A stretch of 64,000 nt of DNA from Rhodanobacter denitrificans (GCF_003335105.1 NZ_QFWQ01000006.1:186001-250000); one strand, 5' to 3'. Shown: positions 20,590 to 30,463, counted from the stretch's first letter. Numbers and translations: made by a program. The notes: generated by a model from the sequence alone, not told the origin.

Positions 20590-21531
20590 ATGAAGCTGTG
20601 GGCCATTGCCCTGTGTCTGTTGACTGCGTGCGGCAGCCTGCATGCGAAGACCGCTGTCTGGCAGCCGGCTGCAGGCCACATGCAGATACCTCTATGGCCA
20701 GGCGTGGCGCCTGATGCACAGTCAGCACCGGGGCCGGAAACCGAAGCGCCGAGGACGGAACACCTGATTGCAGGAAGGCCGTGGATGGCGGTGACCAACG
20801 TGACCCGGCCCACGATGACGGTCTATGCTCCCAAGGGGAAGAACACCGGTGCCGCGGTCGTCGTGTTTCCAGGTGGTGGCTTCGAGGTGCTGGCGATCGA
20901 CCTCGAAGGCACCGAAGTCTGCGACTGGCTGACATCCCGGGGCATCACTTGCGTATTGCTGAAGTATCGCGTCCCGAGTGTGCCTTATGACTGGCGATGC
21001 AATTGCCGTCCCGACGATTTCGCGGTGTCAGTGCCGGCGTTGCAGGATGCCCAGAGAACGTTGAGGCTGGTGCGCTTTCATGCCGCGGAATGGCATATCG
21101 ATCCGCACAGGATTGGAGTGCTGGGGTTTTCGGCAGGCGGGTATCTGGTGGCGGAGGCCAGCACGAACTTCAAGCGGCGGCTGTATGCGCCGGTAGATGC
21201 GGCCGACCAGGAAAGCAGTCGTCCGGATTTTGCCGCTGGGATTTATCCGGGGCATCTTGCCACCGATGACGACAGGTTGAATCCCAATGTTCAGGTCTCC
21301 GGCGAGACGCCACCCACGTTCCTGGTGCAGGCGGAAGACGACTACACGGACGGCGTGAATCAGTCGCTGGTCTACTACGCCGCACTGAAGAAGGCCGGCG
21401 TGCCGGTGGAGATGCATCTGTATGCGCACGGCGGCCACGCGTTCGGCTTGCGGCGGACGCAATTTCCGATTACTGGCTGGCCCGGATTGGTCGAGGCGTG
21501 GCTGCGGACGATCGGCATGGTTCGGAACTGA
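20590..21531 (+). CDS. Secreted alpha/beta-hydrolase, acetyl-esterase/lipase-like
   Basis: A 313-residue exported hydrolase. The signal region MKLWAIALCLLTACGSLHA could be a lipoprotein signal (LTAC) or be cut after LHA. An oxyanion motif VVFPGGGFEVLA, nucleophile GFSAGGY, acid Asp in QAEDDYTDGVN and His in HGGHAFGLRR complete a catalytic triad. The GGGF-type oxyanion hole matches the hormone-sensitive-lipase / acetyl-xylan-esterase branch, so deacetylation of a polysaccharide is a reasonable guess. Its base use is less GC-rich at the third position than the flanking housekeeping genes (for example tatgcgccggtagatgcg). It lies next to a repeat island and may be an accessory gene. Confidence 0.85.
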   Translation: MKLWAIALCLLTACGSLHAKTAVWQPAAGHMQIPLWPGVAPDAQSAPGPETEAPRTEHLIAGRPWMAVTNVTRPTMTVYAPKGKNTGAAVVVFPGGGFEVLAIDLEGTEVCDWLTSRGITCVLLKYRVPSVPYDWRCNCRPDDFAVSVPALQDAQRTLRLVRFHAAEWHIDPHRIGVLGFSAGGYLVAEASTNFKRRLYAPVDAADQESSRPDFAAGIYPGHLATDDDRLNPNVQVSGETPPTFLVQAEDDYTDGVNQSLVYYAALKKAGVPVEMHLYAHGGHAFGLRRTQFPITGWPGLVEAWLRTIGMVRN

Positions 21532-21602
21532 GCGTCGCCTCCATTCGCAGGGGCGAAATCTCTGAATATCGGGGGTCGGGCTCAGTTCTTGTGGCAAGCC
21601 AT

Positions 21603-22345
21603 CGCGTTTTGCAGAAGCAAGAGCTTTCGTGCGCCTTCGGCGCGCGAGTTACTTTCTCTTTGCGTGGCCACGCGCATGCAGTATGCGTGCGCGAACAGCG
21701 AAGCTGGCCCGAAGGGCGAAGGGCAGGATGCCCGGAGTAAAGAGAAAGTAACCAAAGAGAAAGGCCACCCCGCTTGGCGCTTGCCGCCCATCCATGGGCG
21801 GCAAGTCCGTGAGCCGGGGCCGGGCTTTTCGAGCGGGCTCCTGCCCGCGCGAAAAGGAGCCGACATCCCAGTCGGCTCCCGCTGCGCGGCCTGTCGACCC
21901 CGACTCACCGCCGCAGAGGGGACCCCGGGTAGAGCAGCGGGCCCTCCTGGCCCGCACTCGGTGATGAAGCTGAAAAGCAACAGCCAAAACCACAGCCAAA
22001 GCCCCAGCAAAGCGGCGCTTTGCCGGGGCTTTGCTCCTGCTCTTAATCTGGCTCTTCTGAAAAGTGCGCGCAGGATGCGCGCTGCTCTACCCGGGTCCCC
22101 TCTGCAGCGGCGGGCGGGCGAAGGAAAGCCCGCAGGGTGGCCGGCATGGATGCCGGCCAGTTTGTCGTCAGGGCAGGATGCCCTGTCGACAAACCCCGTA
22201 GCCCGCACGCGGACTTTCCGGGCAGGAAGCCCGGAAAGCGCGTAAGCGGGGTGTCGTTTTCTCTTGGGTACTTCTCTTTTGGACAAGCAAAAGAGAAGTA
22301 CCTCGCCCTCCGAAGGAGGACGAAAGCTCTGCTTTTCAGGATGAC
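21603..22345. repeat. Intergenic palindrome island, densely packed hairpins
   Basis: The 888-bp gap between the esterase and pyrC has no credible gene, although spurious frames are open on both strands. It holds at least ten inverted repeats, several near-perfect: 21781-21804 (11 bp), 21833-21848, 21937-21955, 22066-22082, 22161-22193 (14 bp), 22214-22238 (10 bp) and a roughly 14-bp stem at about 22267-22301. A longer pair of about 28 bp links 21910-21938 with 22080-22112. The outer ends (around 21615-21630 and 22320-22335) are themselves inverted copies of an AGCTTTCGT-type sequence. It looks like a composite REP/MITE-like array. Confidence 0.75.
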
Positions 22346-22419
22346 GAATTGGAACGCACGGGTCCGAAGCGCGCGCGATACCATTGTCACATCTGACAGC
22401 AAAACCGAGCTCGCTAGCC

Positions 22420-23469
22420 ATGACACCACCGCGCCTAGAAATCACCCGCCCCGACGACTGGCACCTGCATCTTCGCGACGGCGACGCGCTGGCCTCGGTG
22501 ATCGGTCACACCGCGCAGCGATTTGCCCGCGCCATCGTGATGCCCAACCTCAAGCCGCCGGTGACCACGGTGGCGCAGGCCGAAGACTATCGTCGGCGGA
22601 TCATGGCGAGCCTGCCGGCAGGCTCGAGCTTCCGGCCGTTGATGACGCTGTACCTCACCGAGAACACGGCGGTCGAGGAAATCGCACGCGCCAGGGCCAG
22701 CGACAGCGTTTTCGCCGTGAAGTACTACCCAGCGGGGGCCACCACCAATTCGGATTCCGGCGTGCGCGAGCTGTCGCGGGTGTACCGCGTGATCGAGGCG
22801 ATGGAGAAGCACGATCTCCCGCTGCTGCTGCATGGCGAGGTCACCGATCCCGACATCGACATCTTCGACCGTGAACGGGTTTTCATCGAGCGCCACCTGG
22901 TGCCGCTGCAGGCGCGGTTCCCGGCCTTGCGCATGGTGCTGGAACACATCACCACGCGCGATGCGGTCGACTTCGTCAGCGATGCACCGGCCAACCTGGC
23001 TGCCACGATTACCGCGCACCACCTGCTGCTCAACCGCAACGCGCTGTTCGAGGGAGGCATCCGTCCGCACAACTACTGCGCGCCGATCCTCAAGCGCGAG
23101 ACGCATCGCGCCGCGTTGCTGCAGGCGGCGACCAGCGGCAGTCCGCACTTCTTCCTAGGCACGGACAGCGCACCGCATCCTCGTGAGGCGAAGGAAACGG
23201 CCTGCGGATGCGCGGGGTTGTATACGGCCCATGCGGCGCTGGAGCTTTATGCCGAAGCGTTCGAGCAGGCGGGCCGGCTGGATCGACTCGAAGCGTTTGC
23301 CAGCTTCCATGGCCCGGATTTCTACCGCCTGCCGCGCAACACGGATCGCATCGCGCTCGAGCGCACACCGTGGATCGTGCCGGACGCCTATCCGCTGGCC
23401 GGTTCCACCTGCAAGCCGATGCGGGCGGGCGAGTCGGTAGCGTGGTCGCTCGCCACCCCTTCCCGGTAG
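22420..23469 (+). CDS. pyrC: Dihydroorotase (class II)
   Basis: A zinc enzyme that cyclises carbamoyl-aspartate to dihydroorotate in pyrimidine synthesis. The 349-residue protein is the E. coli PyrC type. Metal ligands are visible: HLHLRDG near residues 14-20, the carboxylated Lys in [15 protein letters not shown] in [12 protein letters not shown] in LEHITTRD, and the catalytic Asp in GTDSAPH. ATG 22420 gives [21 protein letters not shown]. The TAG stop is the first three bases of a REP palindrome. The palindrome island directly upstream must carry or tolerate its promoter. Confidence 0.97.
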   Translation: MTPPRLEITRPDDWHLHLRDGDALASVIGHTAQRFARAIVMPNLKPPVTTVAQAEDYRRRIMASLPAGSSFRPLMTLYLTENTAVEEIARARASDSVFAVKYYPAGATTNSDSGVRELSRVYRVIEAMEKHDLPLLLHGEVTDPDIDIFDRERVFIERHLVPLQARFPALRMVLEHITTRDAVDFVSDAPANLAATITAHHLLLNRNALFEGGIRPHNYCAPILKRETHRAALLQAATSGSPHFFLGTDSAPHPREAKETACGCAGLYTAHAALELYAEAFEQAGRLDRLEAFASFHGPDFYRLPRNTDRIALERTPWIVPDAYPLAGSTCKPMRAGESVAWSLATPSR

Positions 23470-23550
23470 GAGCCCGCTCGCGGGCGATGCTTTGAAAGCC
23501 AGGATTCGGGATTCGCAAAAGCAAGAGCATCGCCCGCGAGCGGGCTCCTA
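23467..23550. repeat. REPIN-like perfect 25-bp inverted repeat
   Basis: Arms 23467-23491 and 23526-23550 are perfectly complementary over 25 bp (TAGGAGCCCGCTCGCGGGC... inward), separated by 34 nt. The arm itself contains an internal GCCCGC/GCGGGC palindrome, the two-level structure of REP doublets (REPINs). It overlaps the pyrC stop codon and lies in the pyrC/gshA convergent gap. Confidence 0.85.
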
Positions 23551-23582
23551 CGCTGGGGACGGCCAGCGCGGAACGCCGTCGC

Positions 23583-24950
23583 TCAGTAGGCGAACTCGCG
23601 GAACACCGGGTCGACGCTGCCGTGCCACGGGCCGTGGAACAGTTCCAGCTTGCGCTCGGCCGGGGTCTGGTTGGCCTGCACGATCTCGATCATCGGTTCG
23701 AGGAAGATGCTTTCGTCGGCACCGTGACGATTGAGTCGGGCGCGGCGCTTCAGGCCGTGGCCGGCGATCTTCAGTGCCTCTTCGGCGAGGTCGCGTACCG
23801 TGCCGCCACGGAACGGAAGCTTCAGTGCGTGCTTCGGCACGCCGTCGCGCAGGGCGTGGCGTTCCTCACGGTTGAAGTCCTTGACCAGATCCCACGCCGC
23901 ATCCAGTGCCTGCTGGTCGTAGAGCAGGCCGACCCAGAACGCGGGCAGCGCGCACAACCGGTTCCACGGGCCGCCGTCTGCGCCGCGCATCTCCAGGTAC
24001 TGCTTCAGGCGCACCTCGGGGAAGGCGGTGGTGAGGTGGTCGGCGAAGTCCTTCATCGTCGCGTGCACGCCCGGTAGCGTGGGCAGCTCGCCGGCAAGGA
24101 AGCGCTTGAAGTCCTGCCCGGCGAGGTCGATGTAGCGGCCGTCCTGGTAGCTGAAGTACATCGGCACGTCGAGGATGTAGTCGACGTAGCGCTCGTAGCC
24201 GAAGCCGTCGGCGAACACGAAGTCGAGCATGCCGGTGCGATCCTTGTCGGTATCGGTCCAGATGTGCGAGCGGTAGGACAGATAGCCGTTCGGACGTCCT
24301 TCGGTGAACGGCGAATCGGCGAACAGCGCGGTGGCGATCGGCTGCAGCGCGAGGCTGGTGCGGAACTTCTTCACCATGTCCGCTTCGGAGGAGAAGTCCA
24401 GGTTCACCTGCACCGTGCAGGTGCGCGTCATCATGTCCAGGCCGAGCGAACCGACCTTCGGCATGTACTCGCGCATGATCTTGTAGCGACCCTTCGGCAT
24501 CCACGGCATCTGGTCGCGGCGCCATTTGGGCTGGAAGCCCATGCCGAGGAAGCCCAGGCCCATGCCGTCGGCGACCGAGCGCACCTCCTCCAGGTGCGAG
24601 TTCACCTCGCAGCAGGTCTGGTGGATGGTCTCCAGCGGCGCGCCGGACAGCTCCAGCTGGCCGGCCGGCTCCAGCGTGATCGAGGCGGAGTTCCGCGACA
24701 GGGCGACCGGAATCTCGCCTTCGCGCGAGATGTCCCAGCCGTAGCGCGTGGCGATGCCTTCGAGCAGGGCGCGGATGCCGCGCTCGCCCTCGAACGGCGG
24801 CGGCGCCAGATCGTCGGTGCGGAAGCCGAACTTCTCGTGCTCGGTACCGATGCGCCACGCCTCGCGCGGCTTCTCGCCGGCGGCGAGGTAATCGACGAGC
24901 TGCTGGCGGCCTGCAATCGGGGTGCTCTTGACGGCACTGGGTATGGACAC
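23583..24950 (-). CDS. gshA: Glutamate-cysteine ligase, plant-type
   Basis: Joins L-glutamate and L-cysteine, the first step of glutathione synthesis. The 455-residue protein is the plant/alphaproteobacterial type (GCS2 family), unlike E. coli GshA, as is normal in Xanthomonadales. Family segments are [64 protein letters not shown] and [30 protein letters not shown] start (24950-24948, [11 protein letters not shown]) is preferred over an ATG at 25040, whose leader reads as an Arg/Pro-rich artefact. Confidence 0.93.
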   Translation of the reverse strand: MSIPSAVKSTPIAGRQQLVDYLAAGEKPREAWRIGTEHEKFGFRTDDLAPPPFEGERGIRALLEGIATRYGWDISREGEIPVALSRNSASITLEPAGQLELSGAPLETIHQTCCEVNSHLEEVRSVADGMGLGFLGMGFQPKWRRDQMPWMPKGRYKIMREYMPKVGSLGLDMMTRTCTVQVNLDFSSEADMVKKFRTSLALQPIATALFADSPFTEGRPNGYLSYRSHIWTDTDKDRTGMLDFVFADGFGYERYVDYILDVPMYFSYQDGRYIDLAGQDFKRFLAGELPTLPGVHATMKDFADHLTTAFPEVRLKQYLEMRGADGGPWNRLCALPAFWVGLLYDQQALDAAWDLVKDFNREERHALRDGVPKHALKLPFRGGTVRDLAEEALKIAGHGLKRRARLNRHGADESIFLEPMIEIVQANQTPAERKLELFHGPWHGSVDPVFREFAY

Positions 24951-25094
24951 GGGCGACGCCTCGCTGGGGGAGCCGACACTATGGGGGCGGCGCAAGGCGA
25001 CGAAAAGGGGGTGTCGCGGAATGCGGGGTCGGAGCTCCATGAGAGCAGCATCGGGTGGGTGGCACCCTGAGCTGGATCAGGCCGGCGCACAAGA

Positions 25095-25123
25095 CGAAAC
25101 GGCGGCCACTGGCCGCCGTTTCG
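25095..25123. terminator. GC-rich hairpin between rho and gshA
   Basis: A 13-bp perfect stem (CGAAACGGCGGCC / GGCCGCCGTTTCG) with a 3-nt loop. On the minus strand it is followed by TCTTGTG, a weak T-tract. It probably ends rho transcription before gshA, about 140 nt after the rho stop. Confidence 0.55.
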
Positions 25124-25175
25124 TTGCAGGGAAGGACATCGGATCTTGCGATTTCCGGTTTTCCGCTACTTAGCG

Positions 25176-25262
25176 CTTGTGAAGAAAAACACTTCCTGTG
25201 GTTTTCTTCACAAGCGAGTCCGGACATGTGCCGGGCTTCGAGGTCGAAAAATTCATGACCTC
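25176..25262 (-). repeat. Two-hairpin 3'-end element, copy A (after rho)
   Basis: Directly after the rho stop codon (25265-25263, minus strand) come hairpin 2 (25240-25262, GAGGTC/GACCTC) and hairpin 1 (25176-25214, 17-nt arms with one mismatch around TTCCT), joined by a linker containing ACATGT. The same arrangement follows ychJ at 39925-40231. The hairpin 2 stem differs by a compensatory change (GAGGTT/AACCTC there). It has no classic T-run. Confidence 0.8.
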
Positions 25263-27056
25263 TCAGCGCTTCATCGAATTGAAGAACTCGTCGTTGGACT
25301 TGGTGTTCTTCATCTTGTCGAGCATGAACTCCATCGCGGCCAGCTCGTCCATCGGGTGCAGCAGTTTGCGCAGGATCCAGATCTTGGCCAGCATGTCCGG
25401 GTCGATCAGCAGGTCCTCGCGGCGGGTGCCGGAGCGGTTGATGTCGATCGCCGGGTAGACGCGCTTCTCGGAGATGCGCCGGGAGAGGTGCACTTCCATG
25501 TTGCCGGTGCCCTTGAACTCCTCGTAGATCACCTCGTCCATCTTGCTGCCGGTTTCGGTCAATGCGGTGGCGATGATGGTCAGGCTGCCGCCTTCCTCGA
25601 CGTTGCGCGCGGCGCCGAAGAAGCGCTTCGGACGCTGCAGCGCGTTGGCGTCGACACCGCCGGTGAGCACCTTGCCGGAGCTCGGGATCACGGTGTTGTA
25701 GGCCCGCGCCAGGCGGGTGATCGAGTCGAGCAGGATGATCACGTCCTTCTTGTGCTCGACCAGGCGCTTGGCGCGCTCGATCACCATCTCGGCAACCTGC
25801 ACGTGGCGCACGGCCGGCTCGTCGAACGTGGAGGAGATCACCTCGGCGCGCACGGTGCGGGCAATTTCGGTGACTTCCTCCGGACGCTCGTCGATCAACA
25901 GCATGATCAGGTGCGCTTCAGGATGGTTGTACTGGATCGCCTGGGCGATGTTCTGCAGCATCATCGTCTTGCCGGACTTCGGCTGGGAGACGATCAGTCC
26001 GCGCTGGCCCTTGCCGATCGGCGCGATCAGGTCGAGGATGCGGCCGGTGATGTCCTCGCTCGACCCGTTGCCACGCTCCAGCTTGAACGCCTTGCGCGGG
26101 AACAGCGGGGTGAGGTTCTCGAACAGCATCTTGTTCTTCGACGCCTCCGGCGGATCGCCGTTGATGTCGTCGACGCGCAGCATGGCGAAGTAGCGCTCGC
26201 CTTCCTTCGGATGACGCACGCGGCCGGTGATGTAGTCGCCGGTGCGCAGGTTGAAGCGGCGGATCTGGCTCGGCGACACGTAGATGTCGTCCGGGCCGGC
26301 CAGGTACGACTCGTCGGCCGAGCGCAGGAAGCCGAAGCCGTCCTGCAGGATTTCCAGCACGCCTTCGGCCCAGATGCCGCCGCCGGAGCGGGCGTGCGCC
26401 TTGAGCACGTTGAAGATCACGTCCTGCTTGCGCGCGCGGGCGACGCCTTCGTGCAAGCCCAGCGACTCGGCGAATTCCAGCAGTTGCGGCGCCTTCATGC
26501 GCTTCAACTCGGTGAGGTTGATCACCCGGTCGTTGCTGCCCGGATCGGCGTTGTCGTCGTCCACCGGCAGGCCGTTCGGGTTGGGCCGCGGATGACCGCC
26601 CTGCGGACGACCCTGCTGCTGGTTCGGGTTGCCGCCGCGCTCGTTGCGCCGACGCCGGCCGCGGCCTTCGCGACCTTCACGGCCGCCGTTGTTCTGGTTC
26701 TGGCCCTGATTCTGGCCCTGGTTCGGGTTCTGTGCCTGGCCCGGGTTCTGCTGGGCTTGCGGCGACTCCGGGTTGGGCGCGGTCTGCGGCGCGAAGTCGC
26801 GCGGCTCCTGCGCCGGGCGGGCTGCCGCCGGCTGGCTGGCCGCTACCGGCGCGGGAGCTGCGGGAGCCGGTGCGGGCGCTGGCGCTCGCGGAACGGCGGG
26901 CCTGTCGGCGACCGCCGCCTTTTCGGCATTCGCCGCCGCGATCGCGGCGGCGGTGCGGCGCGGCGCGCGCGTGCGCGGCTCGGGGCGGCCTTCGGCCACG
27001 GGCCGGGCGTCGGCGCCCTGGGCGTCGTTCGGGACTTTGTTTTCGGTATCGGACAC
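25263..27056 (-). CDS. rho: Transcription termination factor Rho with long N-terminal extension
   Basis: A hexameric RNA-dependent ATPase that ends transcription of untranslated RNA. The Rho core (about residues 180-597) is complete: [21 protein letters not shown], an OSB/CSD RNA-binding domain with GFGFLRS, P-loop QPKSGKTMM, Walker [17 protein letters not shown], and R-loop/secondary-site segments. It is preceded by about 180 residues of Ala/Pro-rich then N/Q-rich ([12 protein letters not shown], about 94-124) then Arg-rich sequence, absent from the 419-aa E. coli protein. A GTG start at 27056 with a GAGGA site 6 nt upstream is chosen; the TTG two codons earlier is too close to that site. 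It is 185 nt downstream of trxA. Confidence 0.96.
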   Translation of the reverse strand: MSDTENKVPNDAQGADARPVAEGRPEPRTRAPRRTAAAIAAANAEKAAVADRPAVPRAPAPAPAPAAPAPVAASQPAAARPAQEPRDFAPQTAPNPESPQAQQNPGQAQNPNQGQNQGQNQNNGGREGREGRGRRRRNERGGNPNQQQGRPQGGHPRPNPNGLPVDDDNADPGSNDRVINLTELKRMKAPQLLEFAESLGLHEGVARARKQDVIFNVLKAHARSGGGIWAEGVLEILQDGFGFLRSADESYLAGPDDIYVSPSQIRRFNLRTGDYITGRVRHPKEGERYFAMLRVDDINGDPPEASKNKMLFENLTPLFPRKAFKLERGNGSSEDITGRILDLIAPIGKGQRGLIVSQPKSGKTMMLQNIAQAIQYNHPEAHLIMLLIDERPEEVTEIARTVRAEVISSTFDEPAVRHVQVAEMVIERAKRLVEHKKDVIILLDSITRLARAYNTVIPSSGKVLTGGVDANALQRPKRFFGAARNVEEGGSLTIIATALTETGSKMDEVIYEEFKGTGNMEVHLSRRISEKRVYPAIDINRSGTRREDLLIDPDMLAKIWILRKLLHPMDELAAMEFMLDKMKNTKSNDEFFNSMKR

Positions 27057-27241
27057 GGGCAATCCTCGCGGGGCGCCGTTGAATTACAGGAGGGAGGGTG
27101 TGCGTCGCGCGGAGGGCGCAGGGGGACAGGACTGTCCCGACGGACGCGATGAATCTAGCACTCGCTGCGTATCGGCGTAAAGCCTGGCGAGCCTGCCGGG
27201 CCGGGCCGGGCAGGCTGCGCGCAGCGGATGGGCAACGGGGG

Positions 27242-27568
27242 TCAGATGGCCTTGTCGATCATCTGGGTCAGCTGGCCCTTGCTGACGGCGCCGATCTGGG
27301 TGGCCTCGACCTTGCCGTTCTTGAACACCATCAGGGTCGGGATGCCGCGGACTCCATAGGTGCGCGGGGTCTGCTGGTTCTGGTCGATGTTGACCTTGAC
27401 GATGCGCAGCTTGCCTTCGTACTGCTGGGCGATCTCGTCCAGCATCGGCGCGATGGCCTTGCACGGGCCGCACCATTCCGCCCAGAAATCCAGCAGCACC
27501 GGGGTTTCGGACTTGAGCACCTGCTGTTCGAAGGCGTCGTCATTCACATGGGTAATCAGGTCGCTCAC
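27242..27568 (-). CDS. trxA: Thioredoxin 1
   Basis: A cytosolic disulfide reductase of 108 residues, the standard length. The active site [15 protein letters not shown] and the cis-Pro loop [12 protein letters not shown] are intact. Start is GTG 27568 ([15 protein letters not shown]) with a GGAGA site 6 nt upstream; a longer frame exists but crosses the promoter region. The trxA-rho order on one strand with rhlB divergent reproduces the E. coli rhlB/trxA/rho neighbourhood. Confidence 0.97.
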   Translation of the reverse strand: MSDLITHVNDDAFEQQVLKSETPVLLDFWAEWCGPCKAIAPMLDEIAQQYEGKLRIVKVNIDQNQQTPRTYGVRGIPTLMVFKNGKVEATQIGAVSKGQLTQMIDKAI

Positions 27569-27956
27569 CGGGGATCTCCGTGGCTGGGAGCCAGAATTGG
27601 CAGATGGAAAACAATGGGGCGGCCGGAGCCGAAAAACAAGGAGTGACGACGGGCGACCCTGCCATCGGCTACACTCAGGCGCCCACGAAGCGCGGGTTGG
27701 GCCGGACGAGGCCTCGCCATGGCGGCGGGATTTCATTCCAGCGCAACTCCGGGCACGATTCAAGGGCGGCCGGCACGGCCGCCCGTCAGACCGCCGGCAA
27801 ATACGGCGTCGCCAGCCGCGGCGCGACCTTGTTGACCCTGACATTGAGCCGCTTCGCCGCGCATCGCGCACCGTCCTGCACCGCCCTCCGCCGAACCGGC
27901 GCCAGGAGCGGGTGCAGCGCATCACGCCGCCGTCAGGCAAGGTCAACCATCCGCAT
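27569..27956. other. 388-bp divergent trxA / rhlB intergenic region
   Basis: No credible gene is present. It holds a GC-rich hairpin (GGGCGGCCG-GCA-CGGCCGCCC, near 27763-27783), a TACACT (-10-like, near 27668) and a TTGACC (-35-like, near 27834). Both promoters must lie here; none can be assigned with confidence. The rhlB leader may be a few hundred nt long. Confidence 0.6.
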
Positions 27957-29675
27957 ATGTCACAAACCGTACTCACCGATACCTTCTTCGCCAATTTCGA
28001 TCTTCATCCGCTGCTGCAGCAGGGCCTGGACGACAGCGGCTTCACCCGCTGCACGCCGATCCAGGAACTGACCCTGCCGCTGGCGCTGGCCGGGCGCGAC
28101 GTCGCCGGCCAGGCACAGACCGGCACCGGCAAGACCTGCGCGTTCCTGGTCGCCACCATGAACCGCCTGCTGACCACCCCCGCGGTGGCCGACCGCAAGG
28201 ACAGCGATCCGCGCGCGCTGGTGATCGCGCCCACCCGCGAGCTGGCCATCCAGATCGACAAGGACGCGCGCAACATCGGCCGCCACACCGGCCTGAAGAC
28301 CGCGCTGATCTACGGCGGCGTCGACTACGACAAGCAGCGCCAGCAGCTCAAGGACGGCTGCGACATCGTCATCGCCACGCCCGGCCGCCTGCTCGACTAC
28401 CACAAGCAGGGCGTGTTCAGCCTCAACAGCGTCGAGGTGATGGTGATCGACGAGGCCGACCGCATGTTCGACCTCGGCTTCATCAAGGACGTGCGCTTCA
28501 TCTTCCGCAAGCTGCCGCCGCGCGAGCAGCGCCAGGTGCTGTTGTTCTCCGCCACGCTCAGCCACCGCGTGCTGGAACTGGCCTACGAGCACATGCACGA
28601 GGCCGAGAAGGTGGTGGTGGAGAGCGACAACGTCACCGCCGACAAGGTGCGCCAGCTGGTCTACTTCCCGGCCAAGGAAGAGAAGATGCCGCTGTTGCTG
28701 AACCTGATCGACCGGCACCGGCCGAGCCGCAGCATCATCTTCGTCAACACCAAGGCCGCCGCCGAGCGCGTCACCGAGCGGGTCAAGCGCCACGGCTGCC
28801 GTGTCGGCGCGATCTCCGGCGACGTGCCGCAGCTGAAGCGGCAGAAGCTGCTGCAGCGCTTCCAGGACGGCCAGCTGGACATCCTGGTGGCCACCGACGT
28901 GGCCGCGCGCGGCCTGCACATTCCTGCGGTCAGCCACGTCTTCAACTACGACCTGCCGCACGAGGCCGAGGATTACGTGCACCGCATCGGCCGCACCGCG
29001 CGCCTGGGCGCCGAGGGCGATGCGATCAGCTTCGCCTGCGACCTGTACGCGATGTCGCTGCCGGATATCGAGACCTACATCGGGCAGAGCATCCCGGTGG
29101 CGGCGATGGATCCGGAACTGCTGGTGATGCCGAAGCCGCATGCGATCGACCCCGAATTCGCCGCCAACGCCGCCGCCGACAGCGCCGCGTTCGGCGACGT
29201 GGTGGCGCCGCGCCCCGGCGAGAAGCCGCGCCGTTCCGGCGGCACCGGCCGCGGCGAGCGCGGTGGCGGCCGCAGCGATTCGCGCCCGCCGCGCGAGCGC
29301 AAGCCTGCCGCGGCCGCCGAGGCGCCGGTGTTGGCAGCCCCGGTGGTGGCCGCGCCGGCCGTCGCCGACAGCGCCAGCGCCGATGCCGCGCACAAGCGTC
29401 GCCGTCGCCGCGGAGGGCGCAACCGCCGCCGCGAGGGTGTACCGGGCGTCGGTGCCGAGGTCGCGGGGAACAACAGCCCGGCCGTCGAGGGCAGCCGCGC
29501 GCCGCGCGGCGAGCATCGCCCGTCGCGTGAACGCAATGCGACCGACTCCGCCGGCGCACCGCACAGCCGGCCGTCGCGGCAGGTCGCTGCGGTTGCCGGC
29601 AAGCCGGGCGAACACGGCCAGGCGAAGAAGCCGGGATTGTTCCGCCGGCTCACCCGGCTGTTCACCGGCCGCTGA
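27957..29675 (+). CDS. rhlB: ATP-dependent RNA helicase RhlB
   Basis: A DEAD-box helicase, in E. coli a partner of RNase E in the RNA degradosome. The 572-residue protein has the Q motif ([18 protein letters not shown]), AQTGTGKT (motif I), PTRELAIQ (Ia), [14 protein letters not shown] (DEAD), [32 protein letters not shown] and [10 protein letters not shown]. After about residue 415 follows a 150-residue low-complexity tail, Arg/Gly/Ala-rich with [13 protein letters not shown] and a basic amphipathic end ([12 protein letters not shown]). E. coli RhlB has a much shorter tail. ATG 27957 is the family start. Confidence 0.95.
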   Translation: MSQTVLTDTFFANFDLHPLLQQGLDDSGFTRCTPIQELTLPLALAGRDVAGQAQTGTGKTCAFLVATMNRLLTTPAVADRKDSDPRALVIAPTRELAIQIDKDARNIGRHTGLKTALIYGGVDYDKQRQQLKDGCDIVIATPGRLLDYHKQGVFSLNSVEVMVIDEADRMFDLGFIKDVRFIFRKLPPREQRQVLLFSATLSHRVLELAYEHMHEAEKVVVESDNVTADKVRQLVYFPAKEEKMPLLLNLIDRHRPSRSIIFVNTKAAAERVTERVKRHGCRVGAISGDVPQLKRQKLLQRFQDGQLDILVATDVAARGLHIPAVSHVFNYDLPHEAEDYVHRIGRTARLGAEGDAISFACDLYAMSLPDIETYIGQSIPVAAMDPELLVMPKPHAIDPEFAANAAADSAAFGDVVAPRPGEKPRRSGGTGRGERGGGRSDSRPPRERKPAAAAEAPVLAAPVVAAPAVADSASADAAHKRRRRRGGRNRRREGVPGVGAEVAGNNSPAVEGSRAPRGEHRPSRERNATDSAGAPHSRPSRQVAAVAGKPGEHGQAKKPGLFRRLTRLFTGR

Positions 29676-29785
29676 GCATCATCTCCGCCGCGGGCTGAAT
29701 CCGCGGCGGACGGACGCCGCATCTGGGCGCCGGCATCCCTTATCCTTGCCGTCGTTGCGACGACACGCAGGCTCGGGGACGCGCG

Positions 29786-30463
29786 GTGATCCAGTTCGAT
29801 CAAGTCAGCAAGCGCTACGAGGGCGGCCATGAGGCGCTCTCGCAGCTTTCGTTCGCGGTGCCGACCGGCGAAATGGCTTTCGTCACCGGGCACTCCGGCG
29901 CCGGGAAGAGCACCCTGCTCAAGCTGCTCGGCCTGATCGAGCGGCCGTCGCACGGCACGATCAGCGTGGACGGCAAGAACCTGGCGAAGATCCGCCACAG
30001 CGGCGTTCCGAAGTGGCGCCGGCACATCGGCATGGTGTTCCAGGATCATCGCCTGCTGATGGACCGCAGCGTGTTCGCCAACGTCGAGCTGCCGCTGGCG
30101 ATCGGCGGCATCGCCCGCGCCGAGCGCGCGCGGCGGGTGCGCGCGGCGCTGGAGAAGGTTGGCCTGCTCGCCTACGAGCGGCAGTTGCCGGCCACGTTGT
30201 CCGCCGGAGAGCAGCAGCGCGTGGGCATTGCCCGCGCGATCGTGGCGCGGCCCGGCCTGCTGATCGCCGACGAGCCCACCGGCAACCTCGATCCGCAGCT
30301 GGCGGTGGAGATCATGGGCCTGTTCGGCGAATTCCAGCAGGTCGGCACCACCGTGCTGATCGCCAGCCATGATCTGCCGCTGATCAAGCGCATGAAGAAG
30401 CGCGTGATCGTGCTCGACCATGGCCGCCTGGTCGCCGACCTGGCAGCGCAGGAGGTGCTGTGA
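29786..30463 (+). CDS. ftsE: Cell-division ATP-binding protein FtsE
   Basis: Cytoplasmic ATPase of the FtsEX complex, which controls peptidoglycan hydrolases at the septum. 225 residues with Walker A GHSGAGKST, the Q-loop VFQDHRLLMDRSV, signature LSAGEQQRVGIARA, Walker B LLIADEPTGNLDP and switch His in ASHDL. The start is GTG 29786 (MIQFDQVSKRYEGG). Its stop overlaps the ftsX start as GTGA, so the two are translationally coupled. The partner EnvC, activated by FtsEX in E. coli, is encoded at 35751-36971. Confidence 0.97.
   Translation: MIQFDQVSKRYEGGHEALSQLSFAVPTGEMAFVTGHSGAGKSTLLKLLGLIERPSHGTISVDGKNLAKIRHSGVPKWRRHIGMVFQDHRLLMDRSVFANVELPLAIGGIARAERARRVRAALEKVGLLAYERQLPATLSAGEQQRVGIARAIVARPGLLIADEPTGNLDPQLAVEIMGLFGEFQQVGTTVLIASHDLPLIKRMKKRVIVLDHGRLVADLAAQEVL

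Noticed and set aside
21589-22245. A 218-codon plus-strand frame, and a 287-codon minus-strand frame, in the palindrome island
   Set aside because: Both run through many inverted repeats, lack ribosome sites, and have no domain-like composition. Such frames are a usual artefact of REP-rich DNA.
27057-27241. Gap between rho and trxA searched for an RNA gene or attenuator
   Set aside because: I saw no convincing hairpin with T-run and no recognised RNA; it probably holds only the rho promoter or leader.
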